Origin: Tanypteryx hageni
Lineage: Eukaryota > Arthropoda > Insecta > Odonata > Petaluridae
Reading direction: 5' to 3'
Length of the DNA: 64,000 bases
Assembly (NCBI GenBank): GCA_028673005.1
Contig: CM054116.1
Coordinates: 149,355,173-149,419,172, forward strand
Shown: one piece after another, positions 45,031 to 55,617 of the stretch
How positions within the stretch are numbered: the stretch's first letter is position 1
Layout of the letters: every line of letters starts with the position of its first letter
Position numbers and translations under genes: made by a program
Notes under the pieces: generated by a model
Seen by the model: the letters and a program-made list of their open reading frames with translations, nothing else
Told to the model about the DNA's origin: nothing
Databases searched by the model: none

Positions 45031-45358
45031 CTAAAAGGAAATAATTTAGAAAACAATGTTATTTCACATAAGCATTCAATGTATTCATTTCTATCAAACA
45101 ATTGTAACGGTAACTTCTTTACCCACCTCCCTTTGAAAAAATGACGGAAAATCACACCAATGGATCAATAATCCAGATTTAGACAATTGCAACAATTTCA
45201 AAATAATAATAAATAATTCCGTAATGAGCAAATATTTCTATACTCCCTTATCACTTGATTGCAACTAGTTTACCAAATTATTTAAACGAAATTTTATAAG
45301 TATAGAATTGAATATAATGCTAAATAATTGAAGTACCGGAAGAGATTCTAGTACTCAC

Positions 45359-45415
45359 CACAGTAATGTACTGTCCACACAACTCCTCCTCTAATTTGAT
45401 AGGACGATGCATGCT
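45359..45415 (-). CDS. ZAD zinc-finger gene, exon 3 (linker)
   Basis: Acceptor CCTTCTAG and consensus donor GTG|GTGAGT bound 19 codons, SMHRPIKLEEELCGQYITV, phase 0 at both ends. It resembles exon 5 in its first eight residues. Confidence 0.7.
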
Positions 45416-45782
45416 CTAGAAGGAATAATCAGAGCATAAGTGACACATCAGCAGTAGTATATGAAAGTAAACTGATGTAAAACTTTAAAAAAGGGTATTA
45501 TGAATATCGATAATAGAAAAGGAAAAAAAAGTCTCCAGGTAAAAAATACTGAATTTTTCACGATTACACTTCATTTATAATTTATAGGAGGAACAGATGT
45601 GCACTTGTATCTATTTCTCAAACGTTGAACTTTTCGGAGAGAAATCACAATTTTAAGGATGGACATTTATTGACTAAAATATGTACTTTTCAAATAATCC
45701 ACTCGAAAAACATTTCATTGGCGAAAAAATAACGTCTTGCAAATCAAAGCATCACAACAATCGACTGAAATGGATTGCCTAC

Positions 45783-45944
45783 CTCCAAGATGTTTGGGTC
45801 TTCCACGATGATCTCCCGTTTAAAATAATCATCGTCGTAAGACGATTTACACGCTATGCATTGCTCCTTGAATATTTTGAATTCCGTCAGCTTGCGGAAA
45901 CATGTACTGCACACGAATGGTGGATGTCCATCTAACCGCATAGC
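45783..45944 (-). CDS. ZAD zinc-finger gene, exon 2 (second half of ZAD)
   Basis: Acceptor CTTCCTGAATAG and donor GAG|GTAGGC bound 54 codons. The frame reads AMRLDGHPPFVCSTCFRKL, then FKIFKEQCIACKSSYDDDYF, ending VEDPNILE. HPPFVCSTC supplies the second C-x2-C pair of the zinc-finger-associated domain, and the F-x2-FK-x2-C helix follows, as in insect ZAD proteins. Phase 0 at both ends. ZAD mediates dimerisation of insect C2H2 transcription factors. Confidence 0.85.
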
Positions 45945-46396
45945 CTATTCAGGAAGAGATCCAAAGTACAGTACGTGGTTACGTGCTGTTTGGCACGAGA
46001 TGGTTGTTGGCAAGCTTCTTAATAATTTTAAAATTATTGATGACGTTGAATTCCCAAATTTTTTTGCGAACGTACAGAAATTAATTGCTTAGAAGTTATC
46101 CCACACAAAGCATATTTATAATTAATGTTATTTACGTACAATACTAAGTCAAAAAACACTTATTATGTTACCATATTCAACGGGTTATTGTAAACAGATC
46201 CTAATAATTAACCACTTAAAATTACATATACTATTTAGATGCACCATAAATCACCAACATAACACGATTTGTAAAACACGTTCTAGTACCATTTTCGCAT
46301 TGTCAATATATTCTGGAACGTTTAAGAAATATCCACCATACACGATAATCAAATCAGCATATCCATCCAAACTTTGGAAACACGTGGTCACACTTA

Positions 46397-46531
46397 TTCA
46401 AGCTGAAGCAAATCCGAGATTAGGTCCGCCACTACGTAGTTCGTCTCAATGTTCACATTAAAAATATGAATAAAGTTCCCACTACCGCACAGACAAAGCC
46501 TGCATTTAGATAAACCGCTGGATAACTCCAT
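46397..46531 (-). CDS. ZAD zinc-finger gene, exon 1 (first half of ZAD)
   Basis: ATG at 46531 starts 45 codons: MELSSGLSKCRLCLCGSGNF, then HIFNVNIE and ADLISDLLQLE. CRLC is the first C-x2-C zinc-binding pair of the domain; the residues up to LLQLE have the expected spacing to the second pair in exon 2, so the two exons together form one complete ZAD. The frame stops at TAA directly after GAA. The sequence there is CTTGAATAAGTG: inserting one G (GAA|GTAAGTG) would create a perfect phase-0 donor matching the phase-0 start of exon 2. As sequenced, no usable donor exists in frame, so the allele may be broken or the base may be missing from the assembly. Confidence 0.8.
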
Positions 46532-46945
46532 ATTTTCACGACACACTCAAGCTTGGAAATCAAATATTCAAATTCTTCTCACCACGAAGTATCGTACTCC
46601 ACAAACAGCTAACTCGAGTGCGAGAATCGAAATCGAACGAATCGATATATATCGCTAGTCCTCAAAATATTTTCCATCGGAATTAATATAGGACATTAGT
46701 GGATCAAATACGATATCGAGATAGAAAAGAAGTATGTTTTTCCCCAAGGTGAATAGAATAGAAGGTGGTCTCAGCTGAAAGTAGTGGTGTGAGTGCGTGA
46801 CGTCACAAGGTTGCTCGGGCCTCTGGGTATCGTGAGGAATCCTGTGTAAACCCTTGCATTGAAGTAGTAGTTCGGCGTGGTTCACCGCGCGTTTTGAAGT
46901 GTGATTCCTTTGCGTAAAAGATTTGCGGAGTTAATAGAAGCAGCA
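46532..46945. promoter_or_regulatory. Candidate divergent promoter region with CRE-like palindrome
   Basis: The 414 bases between the ZAD gene start (minus) and the THAP start codon (plus) contain TGACGTCA at 46798-46805, the consensus cAMP-response element. They also contain CGATATATATCG at about 46641. No TATA box is obvious for either gene. Promoter function is inferred from the head-to-head layout only. Confidence 0.4.
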
Positions 46946-47272
46946 ATGCCTGGAAAAAGGTGTTCCGTCGCTGTTTGCTCCAATAGTTTTTATAAAACAA
47001 GAGAGCTAAGTGGCGAGAACTATATTGCGTACTTTAGTTTCACAAAAGATCCTCGTACGAGGAAATTGTGGGTGAAAGCGTAAAAGAGGAAGGATCATTG
47101 GAATTCAAATAATGGGCACGTTTGCTCCAAGCATTTTAAAGAAGAGGACATGGAGAGAAATTTGACGGATGAGATGGATTTTTCGAGGCAAAAAAAATAT
47201 TGAGCCAGGGAATATACCGTCTCTGCATTTATTGCCTCGCCACAATATTAGTTCACTTCTTCGTCCTGTATA
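46946..47272 (+). pseudogene. THAP-domain protein, interrupted
   Basis: From ATG 46946 the frame reads MPGKRCSVAVCSNSFYKT, YFSFTKDPRTRKLWVKA, then a TAA at 47081 where relatives often have Cys. In the same frame it continues KRKDHWNSNNGHVCSKHFKE. The Cys6-Cys11 pair and C-S-K-H supply the C2CH zinc ligands of the THAP DNA-binding domain. After a TGA (47201) another frame gives GNIPSLHLLPRHN, the P-rich segment that follows THAP domains. THAP domains occur in host proteins and in P-element-type transposases; which one this was cannot be decided. Confidence 0.75.
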
Positions 47273-47540
47273 ATCCATTTCCTTTCAATTAATATGTTCA
47301 GTAGGCGCGATAAAGAAAATAAAACTTATTACTTACAATTAGATCTTGTTTACTTCATTTGTCACGAAGATTGTTTTCGTTGGCAACAACAAACAGGAAG
47401 GAAAAGGATGCTCCTGCATAACATAATAATAAAACGACCCAAACAGAACTAACCATGCGAGCTTTCCATTTAATCATTTATTTAATACCTACTTATATTG
47501 GCTCTGTTCAAGATTCCATTCCATCGAATACAAGTAGATT

Positions 47541-47850
47541 GTGGAATTATGTTCATTTCAGGAATCCACTAATCTCTTTGCTGAACATCTTTCCAGTGTA
47601 TATCCTACTCCGAGTAACATAATACCACAATACCAGTATTCTCATACAGTTAATCTACACTCTTGTGGTGTTCTTCAAATTAGTGTTCTTAATGCCTTTA
47701 GTATGCTTGATGTAAATACGAGCGCTGGGCCTCCTCTCTTGCTGAAGCACTGCTCTAACTGTTTAACTTATACTCTTACTATATTTTTTAATAAGTCACT
47801 TAAGAATGGCCATTTCCAGATGTTTGGAAGGATAATTTCATGATTCCTGT
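47541..47850 (+). pseudogene. LINE reverse transcriptase fragment
   Basis: The frame reads ESTNLFAEHLSSVYPTP, VLNAFSMLDVNTSAGPPLLL and CLTYTLTIFFNKSLKNGHFQ. This is the segment upstream of the RT core in Jockey/CR1-like LINEs (F-x2-F-x3-Y, D-x2-TSAGPD, L-x3-FN-x-SL-x2-G). No catalytic YxDD block is present. Distinct from the 3-kb fragment. Confidence 0.65.
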
Positions 47851-48270
47851 CCATGAAGCAGATATTAAATCATTTGTAAAGACCAATAGTAATTAGGGAA
47901 AGGCATGGTAAAGTGGCTATGTCGGGTAAAGTGGCTGTGTAACTTTCTATTGTCTGCTTAGTGCTGCACCCATGCAGGAATTATGTAAATTCGGAGGGCA
48001 GGGCGTTTTCAGTTGCCTTGCAAATGTGGAGGAAGGACGTATTTATTTTAACATACATGAAATATATTAAGACAATACAGATACAAATGTTATGTTATAA
48101 GTCATTTATTTTAAAAATCAAAAATTTTCCAATAGAAAAGTACGCATACACAGTCTGTATTTTAAGAAAAATCAAAAATTTCAGTTGTTTAGATGAAGTA
48201 ACGTGCTGTTTAACTGCATAGTCCCTCCATTATTTTATTAGCATCACTTCGTTAACAGTTGAATCAGACT
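47851..48270. other. Non-coding stretch, nothing recognised
   Basis: Possibly the decayed downstream part of the LINE fragment; no motif supports this. Confidence 0.35.
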
Positions 48271-48271
48271 C

Positions 48272-48865
48272 TAGTGTGATAGCTTTTTATGGGTGCTCGA
48301 ACTCAAAACTACTAATAAGGTCAATGCAAAATTTTATATTTGAAATTTTTATAAAGATCAGAAGAACCGATTAGTTTTGGGTAAAAATCGGTCTACCGGA
48401 AGTGGGTGTTTACTCTTGTTACTTATCCGTTATTTTGAGATATTTGCTTTAATATTTGATAAATGTAAAAATGTGTAAGAATAAAAGTTGTAGGAAATTT
48501 AATTTTCTACGACCTTGGTTTGGGACATTTTCCCATATAATGCAATGTTTAAGAGATATCTTAAAAACTAAATGTTTTAGCTGCCACCACCACACTACCT
48601 ACCGACTACAATTGGACAATATACGCTTAGTTACGTCTTAGCAACGCTCCTTTTTCTTTTCTTAATTGTTGGAGCTTTGTGGCTATATTCAATATTAGAA
48701 GGCAATGGTTTGGGTTTTATTTCTGCTCTTTGTTAAGTCTAAAATTTTCTCGCAGTTTCTTGAAATATTTATTGTTATGTAACCTATTTGGTATTTTTTT
48801 AGAAATATTACAGACATGGAGAAAGTCATGTGGTGGCTACATCAGATTTTTTATAAACAAAACAA
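48272..48865 (+). repeat. Dispersed repeat family A, copy 1
   Basis: Ordered blocks: GGGTGCTCGAACTCAAAA, TAAAAATCGGTCTACCGGAA, ATTTGCTTTAATATTTGATA, GTTGTAGGAAATTTAATTTT, CATATAATGCAATGTTTAAG, GCTGCCACCACCACACTACC, GCTTAGTTACGTCTTAGCAA, CTCGCAGTTTCTTGAAATAT and GAGAAAGTCATGTGGTGGC. The same order recurs in at least six more places here, in both orientations. Element class unknown. Confidence 0.85.
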
Positions 48866-48904
48866 ATAATTTATCGTACCTTTAAATTGATTGTTTTCAT
48901 TCAA

Positions 48905-49102
48905 TCTCCTCGGTAGTGGCAGGGTAACGTCCTCGCCTGCCAATCCGAAGGTCGCGGGTTCGAATCCCGCCTAGGTGGGTTTTTCTTCACCTAGGGCATG
49001 GATGTTTGTGATAGTCCTTGTTGTTATGTTAATGAGCCCCTTGTAAAAGGCCGATTACGGCTGTTTAGGGGCCGCATGGAAATAAATAAATAATAAAATA
49101 AA
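48905..49102 (+). repeat. tRNA-derived SINE
   Basis: The head has box A-like TGGCAGGGTAACG (48917) and a perfect box B GGTTCGAATCC (48958-48968). A tRNA-unrelated body follows (GGGCATGGATGTTTGTGATA, TTAGGGGCCGCATGG) and an (AAATA)n tail. This is the layout of a pol III-transcribed SINE, moved by LINE machinery. Confidence 0.88.
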
Positions 49103-49107
49103 TTATT

Positions 49108-49380
49108 ACTTTCTCCATATACGGGGTATAGAGAAAGCATTGTTTTCATGAAAATACTAGAATTCGAGATTAAAACGAAATGAATGTTTCAAGGTCCTCT
49201 GAACACGTTTTGGCTATTTTCACGACGATGTCTGTGAGCGGGGTATTTTGGGTGCCCTAACTCAAAAACTCTTAATCAGATTAACGTGAAATTTTATATT
49301 TGACATTTTTATAAAGATCATCAGAAGAACTAGTTAGTATTTGGTAAAAATCGGTCGACCGGAAGTGGGTTTTTATGCGT
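49108..49380 (+). repeat. Dispersed repeat family A, copy 2 (head part)
   Basis: Starts at ACTTTCTCCATATACGGG and holds the head blocks (TTTTCATGAAAATAC, GAACACGTTTTGGC, TAACTCAAAAACTC, GGTAAAAATCGGTCGACCGG). Broken off by a different repeat at 49380. Confidence 0.8.
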
Positions 49381-49840
49381 TCTTTGCGCGAAGTGAACGC
49401 ATATTAGGGAGGTCGTTTCTGTCCGTCCGTCCGCAGGTTTCAACTCGGGAACCGCTGGACGTATTCAGATGAAATTCGTTATTGGGGAATATTCCTGAAA
49501 TCCGTCCACCGATTCCAATTTTGGTTAAAATCGGACAATAATTACGACCACTTTACATGAAGACCTACATGCAGTTTTCGATGTTCCCTTGTTTCAACTC
49601 GGGCACCGCTTGGCTTATTGAGAGGGAATTGAAAATCGGACAATAGTTACGGCTACTTTACATGAAGACCTACATGTATTTTACAACGTACCTCGCTTGC
49701 TTCTCGTTAAATACTCATCTGAGCGAAAAATATTGAGAACGTTGTTAAATCCCAAAGGACGCATTTGGAAAATGTGTACTCAGACATTCCAATCTTGTTC
49801 CTCTTGTCACAACTGCTTTAACTTCCTCCATTCTTAGTAT
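49381..49840 (+). repeat. Unclassified repeat with internal duplication
   Basis: TTTCAACTCGGGAACCGCTG at 49437 recurs at 49589, each followed by AAATCGGACAATA(A/G)TTACG and ACTTTACATGAAGACCTACA. It begins TGCGTTCTTTGCGCGAAGTG and GTCCGTCCGTCCGCAGG. No coding sequence. Confidence 0.65.
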
Positions 49841-50263
49841 AGGGGAAAGTATTGTTGGTTTATGGTAACAATTGGCCATCCTTAAGTGGATGTTTACTCT
49901 GGTCGCCAATCCGTTATTTTAAAACATTTTCTTTAATATTTAACACATGTAAAGCGTACTGGAATAATAGTTTTAGGGAATTTAATTTTCTACAACCTTG
50001 TTCGAAACACTTCCCCATATAATGGATTGTTTAAGAGATATCTTAAAAACTAAATTTTTTAGCTGCCATCGCCACACCACCTACCGGCGACTATTGTAAG
50101 CACATGATGCTTAGTTACGTCTTAGTGACGCATCTTTTAATTTTTTTAGTTTGTAGGAGCTTCGTAGCTAGTACATCCAGTATCAGAAGAGTATGGTTTG
50201 AGGTTATTTCTGTTCTTTGTAAAGCCTTTAATTTTTTCTCGCAGTTCCTTAAAATATTTATTA
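49841..50263 (+). repeat. Dispersed repeat family A, copy 3
   Basis: Holds the middle and right blocks and reads CTCGCAGTTCCTTAAAATAT, which shows an intact TTAA at the place where the piggyBac element sits in copy 7. It ends where a TIR element starts. Confidence 0.8.
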
Positions 50264-51265
50264 CCGTAAATACCCGCGTATAATGCGCACTTGTTTTTCG
50301 AAATATTTGAGTCAAAAATTAGGATGCGTGTAATACGAGGGTACATAATCTTCCTATTTTCATTTGACCCCATATTTCCACAATTTCGGCACAGTAATTA
50401 CTGCCCGGGTATCCTCATAATTTTATTGGTGATTTTTACGAAAAGTAAGATAGATAATAGTTAAAATTTATTTATTAATTCTACAAACATTCATTAATTA
50501 GATATTAAAATAATGAATTCAGTGTTTATTCATTTTAAAAGCCAAGAAATTCTTCGTCACTCGACCATTCTCCTTCGATGTTGTTATCGGAATCGTCATC
50601 TTACGCATGACGTCACCCTACACCGGCGCCCGGCCTGGTGGTGAGGTACTGGTACTACTTACAATTAGAAGCAATGGCAGCTGATGATTTTGAGTACGCT
50701 GGGAGTTGACGCTTCTTGTTGAACTAAATAAAGTTATCGTTCCCTACCTTTATACGTGATTTATTCTTGATTCTTCGAGTCTGTAGTTAATTATGGTTAT
50801 TTGATATCGTGTTTACGTGTGTTCTAATAAGGGTAAAACAGAAGGTTGGGCGAACCCGTCCACCTCAGGTGTGACTAAAACGTATGTAAAAAATTAAGGA
50901 TTATCGTCATTCCATTTTATTAGCTCAAAGAATGTCATATGCCATACTATGAAATTAATATAATTCGATTTATTAAATATCACCTTGTAAGTAAACAGAG
51001 TATGTAATGATTGAGATAGCTGACGTCCTTTTGAAACGTTATTCGAAAATTTCATTTCGCACTTTCATTATGTTACCAGTTAATAATACCAATAATTCGA
51101 TCATTGCTTTAGAACACGTTACACTATATACTTTCTTCTGCAACGGTAACGCTAAAAAAATTGGTGCGCACTATACGCGGGCATATAGAAAAATCATAGA
51201 TTACGAGGCTGAAAACCCCCTGCGCGTTATACGAGGGTGCGCATTATACGCGGGTATTTACGGTA
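50262..51265 (-). mobile_element. 1.0-kb TIR element, Tigger/pogo-like, internally deleted
   Basis: The element is 50264-51263 (1000 bp) with a perfect 27-bp inverted repeat starting CCGTAAATACCCGCGTATAA, flanked by TA. Subterminal GCGCA-TTATACGCGGG motifs repeat. On the minus strand 50600-50535 encodes SDNNIEGEWSSDEEFLGF and a stop, resembling the acidic C-terminal end of Tigger-type transposases. The rest of the transposase is absent. Confidence 0.85.
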
Positions 51266-51271
51266 CACACA

Positions 51272-51412
51272 CACAGACATCATCGAGAAAATGGTCGAAA
51301 CGTGTTTAGGGGACCTCAAAACATGTATCTCCATTGAAATCTCGAAATCAATGTTTTTCATGAAAACAAAACTTTCCCCTACACTACGTATGGAGAAAGT
51401 AATAATTAGATA
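51272..51412 (-). repeat. Dispersed repeat family A, copy 4 (head fragment)
   Basis: Inverted head: GAGAAAATGGTCGAAACGTG, GGGGACCTCAAAACATGT and TACGTATGGAGAAAGT. Confidence 0.75.
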
Positions 51413-51514
51413 CAAATATGCAACAATTGTAGTTGTGCCCGACTTAAAACAAACTCAATCTAATAATATGTGGGGTCATAATGGGATACTATCAAAAAAA
51501 TAGTTAATATTTAC

Positions 51515-51575
51515 CTCGGACTGGAATATTGCCTGTTACAATCTCCTCTCCTGCTATAGTTGGACAGAAGGTAAG
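51515..51575 (-). CDS. Candidate exon, unassigned
   Basis: Acceptor TTAGTTTCAG and donor CGAG|GTAAAT bound 61 bases on the minus strand. One frame reads LTFCPTIAGEEIVTGNIPVR. It lies upstream of the ZAD gene start codon and its end phase does not fit the phase-0 exons, so it would have to be a 5' leader exon or belong to another gene. It may also be chance. Confidence 0.3.
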
Positions 51576-52495
51576 CTGAAACTAAACCATAAAATTACAT
51601 TAATGTGGAAGAAGCAATAACCTTTGTTATAAACCCATAACAACATCAACTATATATATAAAAATGTCCAATTCTTGATTCCTGGAATATACTTAAAACG
51701 TCAATATCTCGACCAAATATGCAGATATAAACTTGAAATCTGGCAGAGATAATCCACTCCAATATAAAAATGCTTCGACAAACGAATATTTTTGAAAAAC
51801 ACCCAGGATTCGACTCCAGGGGACGATTTGCATTCCCCATAAGATAACATGTAAAAATCAACCTTTTTCACGTGGAGGCTTTTCTTCTTCTTGAGATTAA
51901 AATTAGAATAAATGGACCCGTCAAATCTAAACCATTTTAAAGAAAAAATTGCAAGGTTTCTTTTTCTGTTCATCGTTTTTCATCTACAGTTCGAAATTCC
52001 TCATGTTAAACGTTTAATTCACATATTTTGGGGAAATCTTGCCCCATTTTAACGGGATGTTACCAATTACATTTTCGAACCTCAAAATCATATTGTTATT
52101 CCAATTCTTGCGCATTTAAGCATGCTTTGAAGGCTTTTAATATGGGAAGGAGAGAAAGACGGAAGGAGAGGGAAATGATTTTCATAGTTCGTTGCGTTAT
52201 TTACGAGAAGGCATACCTAAAGAGGTGAAATACGCAATGTTGTCCATTTTTTGGTCTGACTTTACAAAGTTATTAAAACGCGAATAACTCGTTCAAGGAT
52301 GTAGAGAGAGAATTGAATTTCGGCAGAAATTTATATAATGAGCTAATCAGAATTTGTTTATATAGGATTGAGACGGTAATTAAAGAAATAAATGTCCATT
52401 TGCGGCGCTATTTTGAGAAGGGATATATTGCACTTACTTCGAATAAAACTAATAAATTTTAATTCGATGAAACAATATTTTATGTGTAATGAAAA
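51576..52495. other. Unassigned stretch
   Basis: No gene or element end is supported. Confidence 0.4.
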
Positions 52496-52497
52496 TA

Positions 52498-52805
52498 AAA
52501 ATAAACTGACGTGGGCAACACATGACTTCCTCCATATTTATATCGCAAATTACACGTTGTCAGCTCTGGGATCGTCAATATTTACTTCCGGTTGATAATT
52601 AAGAAAAGAAAAATGAGCGTTACTAAGACGTAACTAAGCGTCAATTGTTAACAAAGAGCCATCGGTAGGTGGCGTGGTGGTGGCAGCTAAAAATATTAGA
52701 TATCTCATAAACAATTCATTATATGGGAAAATGAATCAGACCAAGGTTGTAGAAAATGAAATTTCCTAGAACTTTTATTCCGATACATTATTACGTCTCG
52801 AGTGA
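52498..52805 (-). repeat. Dispersed repeat family A, copy 5
   Basis: Inverted right and middle blocks (CGTTACTAAGACGTAACTAA, GGTAGGTGGCGTGGTGG, GGTTGTAGAAAATGAAATTT), preceded by ACTGACGTGGGCAACACATG, which also precedes the next copy. Confidence 0.82.
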
Positions 52806-53035
52806 ATATAAACATTTATGTTTCCTTGGAAATGCCCATCAACTAATAACAGTGGACTAAAATATCAGTATTGTTGCCAATAAACTGAAACGAAAATAAT
52901 CATTTATTTTGCGCATTGAATAAATAATTATGTTAATGAAGTCAGATGCAGAGATTGGAATTCATAAATATTTAAAGGACATTGGTGATATTTTGCGGGA
53001 AAGATGCATGTCTTTATTCTTCAGCTAAAAAGGGA

Positions 53036-53690
53036 AGAAAATAAACTGACGTGGGCAACACATGACTTTCCCCACATTTATATGGCAAATGACATGTTGT
53101 TATAGCTCTGGGATCGTCGTCAATATTTACTTCCGGTGGACAATTAAGAAAAGAAAAAGGAGCGTTACTAAGACGTATATAACTAAGCGTCACTTGTTAA
53201 CGATAGTCTTCGGTAGGTGGCGTGGTGGTGGCAGCTAAAAATATAAGGTATCTCTTAAAAAATGCATTATATGGAAAAATGTATCAAACAAAGGTTGTAG
53301 AAAATAAAATTCCCTACAACTTATATTCCGGTATATTTTTACATTTATCAAATATTAAAGCAAACATTTCAAAATAACGGATAAGTGACCAGAGTAAACA
53401 ATCGCTTCCGGACAACCGATTTTTACCAAAAACTAAACAGATCTTTTAACTTTTATAAAAATGGTAGATATTAAATTTTGCGTTGATCTGATTAATAGTT
53501 TTTGAGTTTGAGCGCCCACAAAAGTCTATCACATACAGACACAGACAGACAGACATCATCGAGAAAATAGTGAAAAAGTGGTCAGGGGACCTTAAAACAT
53601 GTATTTCCGTTGAAATCTCGAATTCGATTTTTTTCACGAAAAAAATATTTTCTTCCTCTATACTTCGTAAATGGAGAAAGTAAAAACAGT
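53036..53690 (-). repeat. Dispersed repeat family A, copy 6 (nearly full)
   Basis: Inverted and almost complete, from ACTGACGTGGGCAACACATG to TACTTCGTAAATGGAGAAAG. It includes CACAGACAGACAGACATCAT near the head, as do copies 4 and 7. Confidence 0.85.
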
Positions 53691-54715
53691 CGCCAAATCT
53701 GTCGATAAAGGATGTCAGAAAAACTTGTTTATTTGGGCAAAATATGGGAAGCCAAGAAATACTGCATACCATTCAGCTCTACAATAAAAATTAACCTGGT
53801 TTAATTGATTTGTTTTATTCGCAAATCTTACTCAATATTGTTTGTTTTGACTTAAAACCCAGAGCAACGCCGGGTAATTTCAGCTAGTAATATGTATTTC
53901 GATAATAAGTTTAACTTTTGAATGCTGCAGGGCTTTAAGGGTTTCACCGCCTTAGTACGAGCTTCGGTTTAACTTTTACTTCAAAGTAAATTGGAGAATT
54001 TACGTTTTCAGTTTGTATTTATTATTGTAAATATGAATAAAAAACCGTATACTCCTACATATAATATACATTTTTAGTCTGCATCGTCAGAATTACAATG
54101 TTTCGGGTAACGAGTCATAATAACGCATGAAATTTAAAGTATTATTGCATTTTATGATATTATTATGCGTAAAGGTTTAGGCAATGAAAACATTTCCGAT
54201 CGGAAATTTACTTCAATAATGGATAATCGTGTTTCCTTTATTTATATAACACCACAATGCAATTTTTTGCGCTTAAAAGTTAAATTTGAAAAGTCTGGGG
54301 TTTTTCCGTGTGTTCTGTTGTGCGTGGAATAAGTTTCAAAATAAGACAATAATATTCCACGTACAAATGGAAGTTAATTTTCCTCGGGACACATCGAGTT
54401 TTCGCAGTTCATTAGCCGACAGGAAGAAGCACTTCCTGACAACCCGGACGTTGATAAGAAAGCGAGATCACGTGACACGCGAGTTGCATCGGGCGTACCT
54501 TGGAGCGGGGAATGAGTCTCAAACATCAGTTGCCCTGGTGACAAGCACGCGTCATCCTCTGCTGGGATATCTCACCATAGGTTACGGGAATTCCGCGGTA
54601 TTTTTGCCGTTATAAGCGATCTTGTGTCGTGCTCGCGGGTTTTCCTAAGAGCGTTTAAGACGGGAGGAAAGAAAGTGCGGCGAATAAACGGTTTCTTGGA
54701 CTTGAGGATGACATA
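53691..54715. other. Unassigned stretch
   Basis: A 109-codon + frame at 54286-54615 has no recognised domain and I do not call it a gene. The sequence GACTTAAAACCCAGAGCAACG near 53850 is unassigned. Confidence 0.35.
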
Positions 54716-54716
54716 G

Positions 54717-54965
54717 TCGAATCCGTGTTTAAATGTTCAACTTTTGTTGATCAACCGAGTTTCTCGACCAAAGTCGATTCCTATAGCCCTCCTCTGAAGC
54801 AACGCAACTGAAGAGCAACGCTGTCAACGGCAACTCATAGGTCAAGGATTTCTTCCGAGGACACAATAAGCGTGCGATGGCAACAGATAGTGCATCATGG
54901 TCTCCGTTATCCTATTCCCTCTGTCGGACTGTGGTTCCCTTTGTTTTGTTTTGCTAACAAACACA
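54717..54965 (-). repeat. Dispersed repeat family B, copy 1
   Basis: Inverted match to 62435-62670: GTTTAAATGTTCAACTTTTG, then CCGAGTT, ATGGCAACAGATAGTGCATC and ATGGTCTCCGTTATCCTATT. A third, more diverged copy lies at 58010-58200. Class unknown. Confidence 0.7.
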
Positions 54966-55615
54966 GCCACGGTGGACCTCGAGAGTTGTCCCGAACCCAT
55001 GGCATCTTACGGGTTGCTGGATTAAGACGCCTCTACGATTGCAATAAAAGGTTAGCGTTTTTTCCCGAAGACGGAGTCCGCGTTTAATTACCTCGAAATT
55101 GTTCTCAGAAACGATAATGATATTTTTCGAGATTTTTAACCCTCGTAAATGTAACTTTCACGGGCACATGAAGTTTTCGACGAATTTGAGCGTAATGCTT
55201 CCGTAACTAGAGTAAGCGTTTGTCAAAAATGAGGCGAAATAACTTTAAATGCTCTCGAATTAAATGTCGACGCGCTCTGTCGTTCAAATGTCAAGACTGA
55301 GACAACAATGGAAGCTCTAGTGTTGACGACAACACGGTTGCCAACGCAGCAAACGATGAAGAGGAAATATTTTTCCAAAATATGCGATTTAACCTTTTCG
55401 CTTCACACTTCGGCGACTTCGAATAGATAGCGAAGTTAAAGGAGGAGAATGAAAAACTTTAATTATTCTTCTTAAAGACGGTCCACGTCCTAAGATCGAC
55501 GGTCAATTTGCGAAAGAATGAAAGACTCTAAGACGAAGAATCGCTATGTGCGTGTTATTTTAGAGGAAAAATTAACAATACCAATACCAATTCAAGTAAC
55601 GATCTATCGTCTATA
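54966..55615. other. Unassigned stretch
   Basis: No supported feature. Confidence 0.4.
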
Positions 55616-55617
55616 AA

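Noticed and set aside
47081..47083. Recoding of the in-frame stop in the THAP frame
   Set aside because: The stop is TAA, which is not the selenocysteine codon (TGA); a mutated Cys codon is simpler, and a second break follows.
48905..48980. tRNA gene at 48.9 kb
   Set aside because: Box A and box B are good, but the sequence continues into a conserved unrelated body with an (AAATA)n tail and the acceptor stem does not close; it is a SINE head.
54286..54615. 109-codon + strand frame
   Set aside because: No domain, no splice or start context, and composition no different from chance frames.
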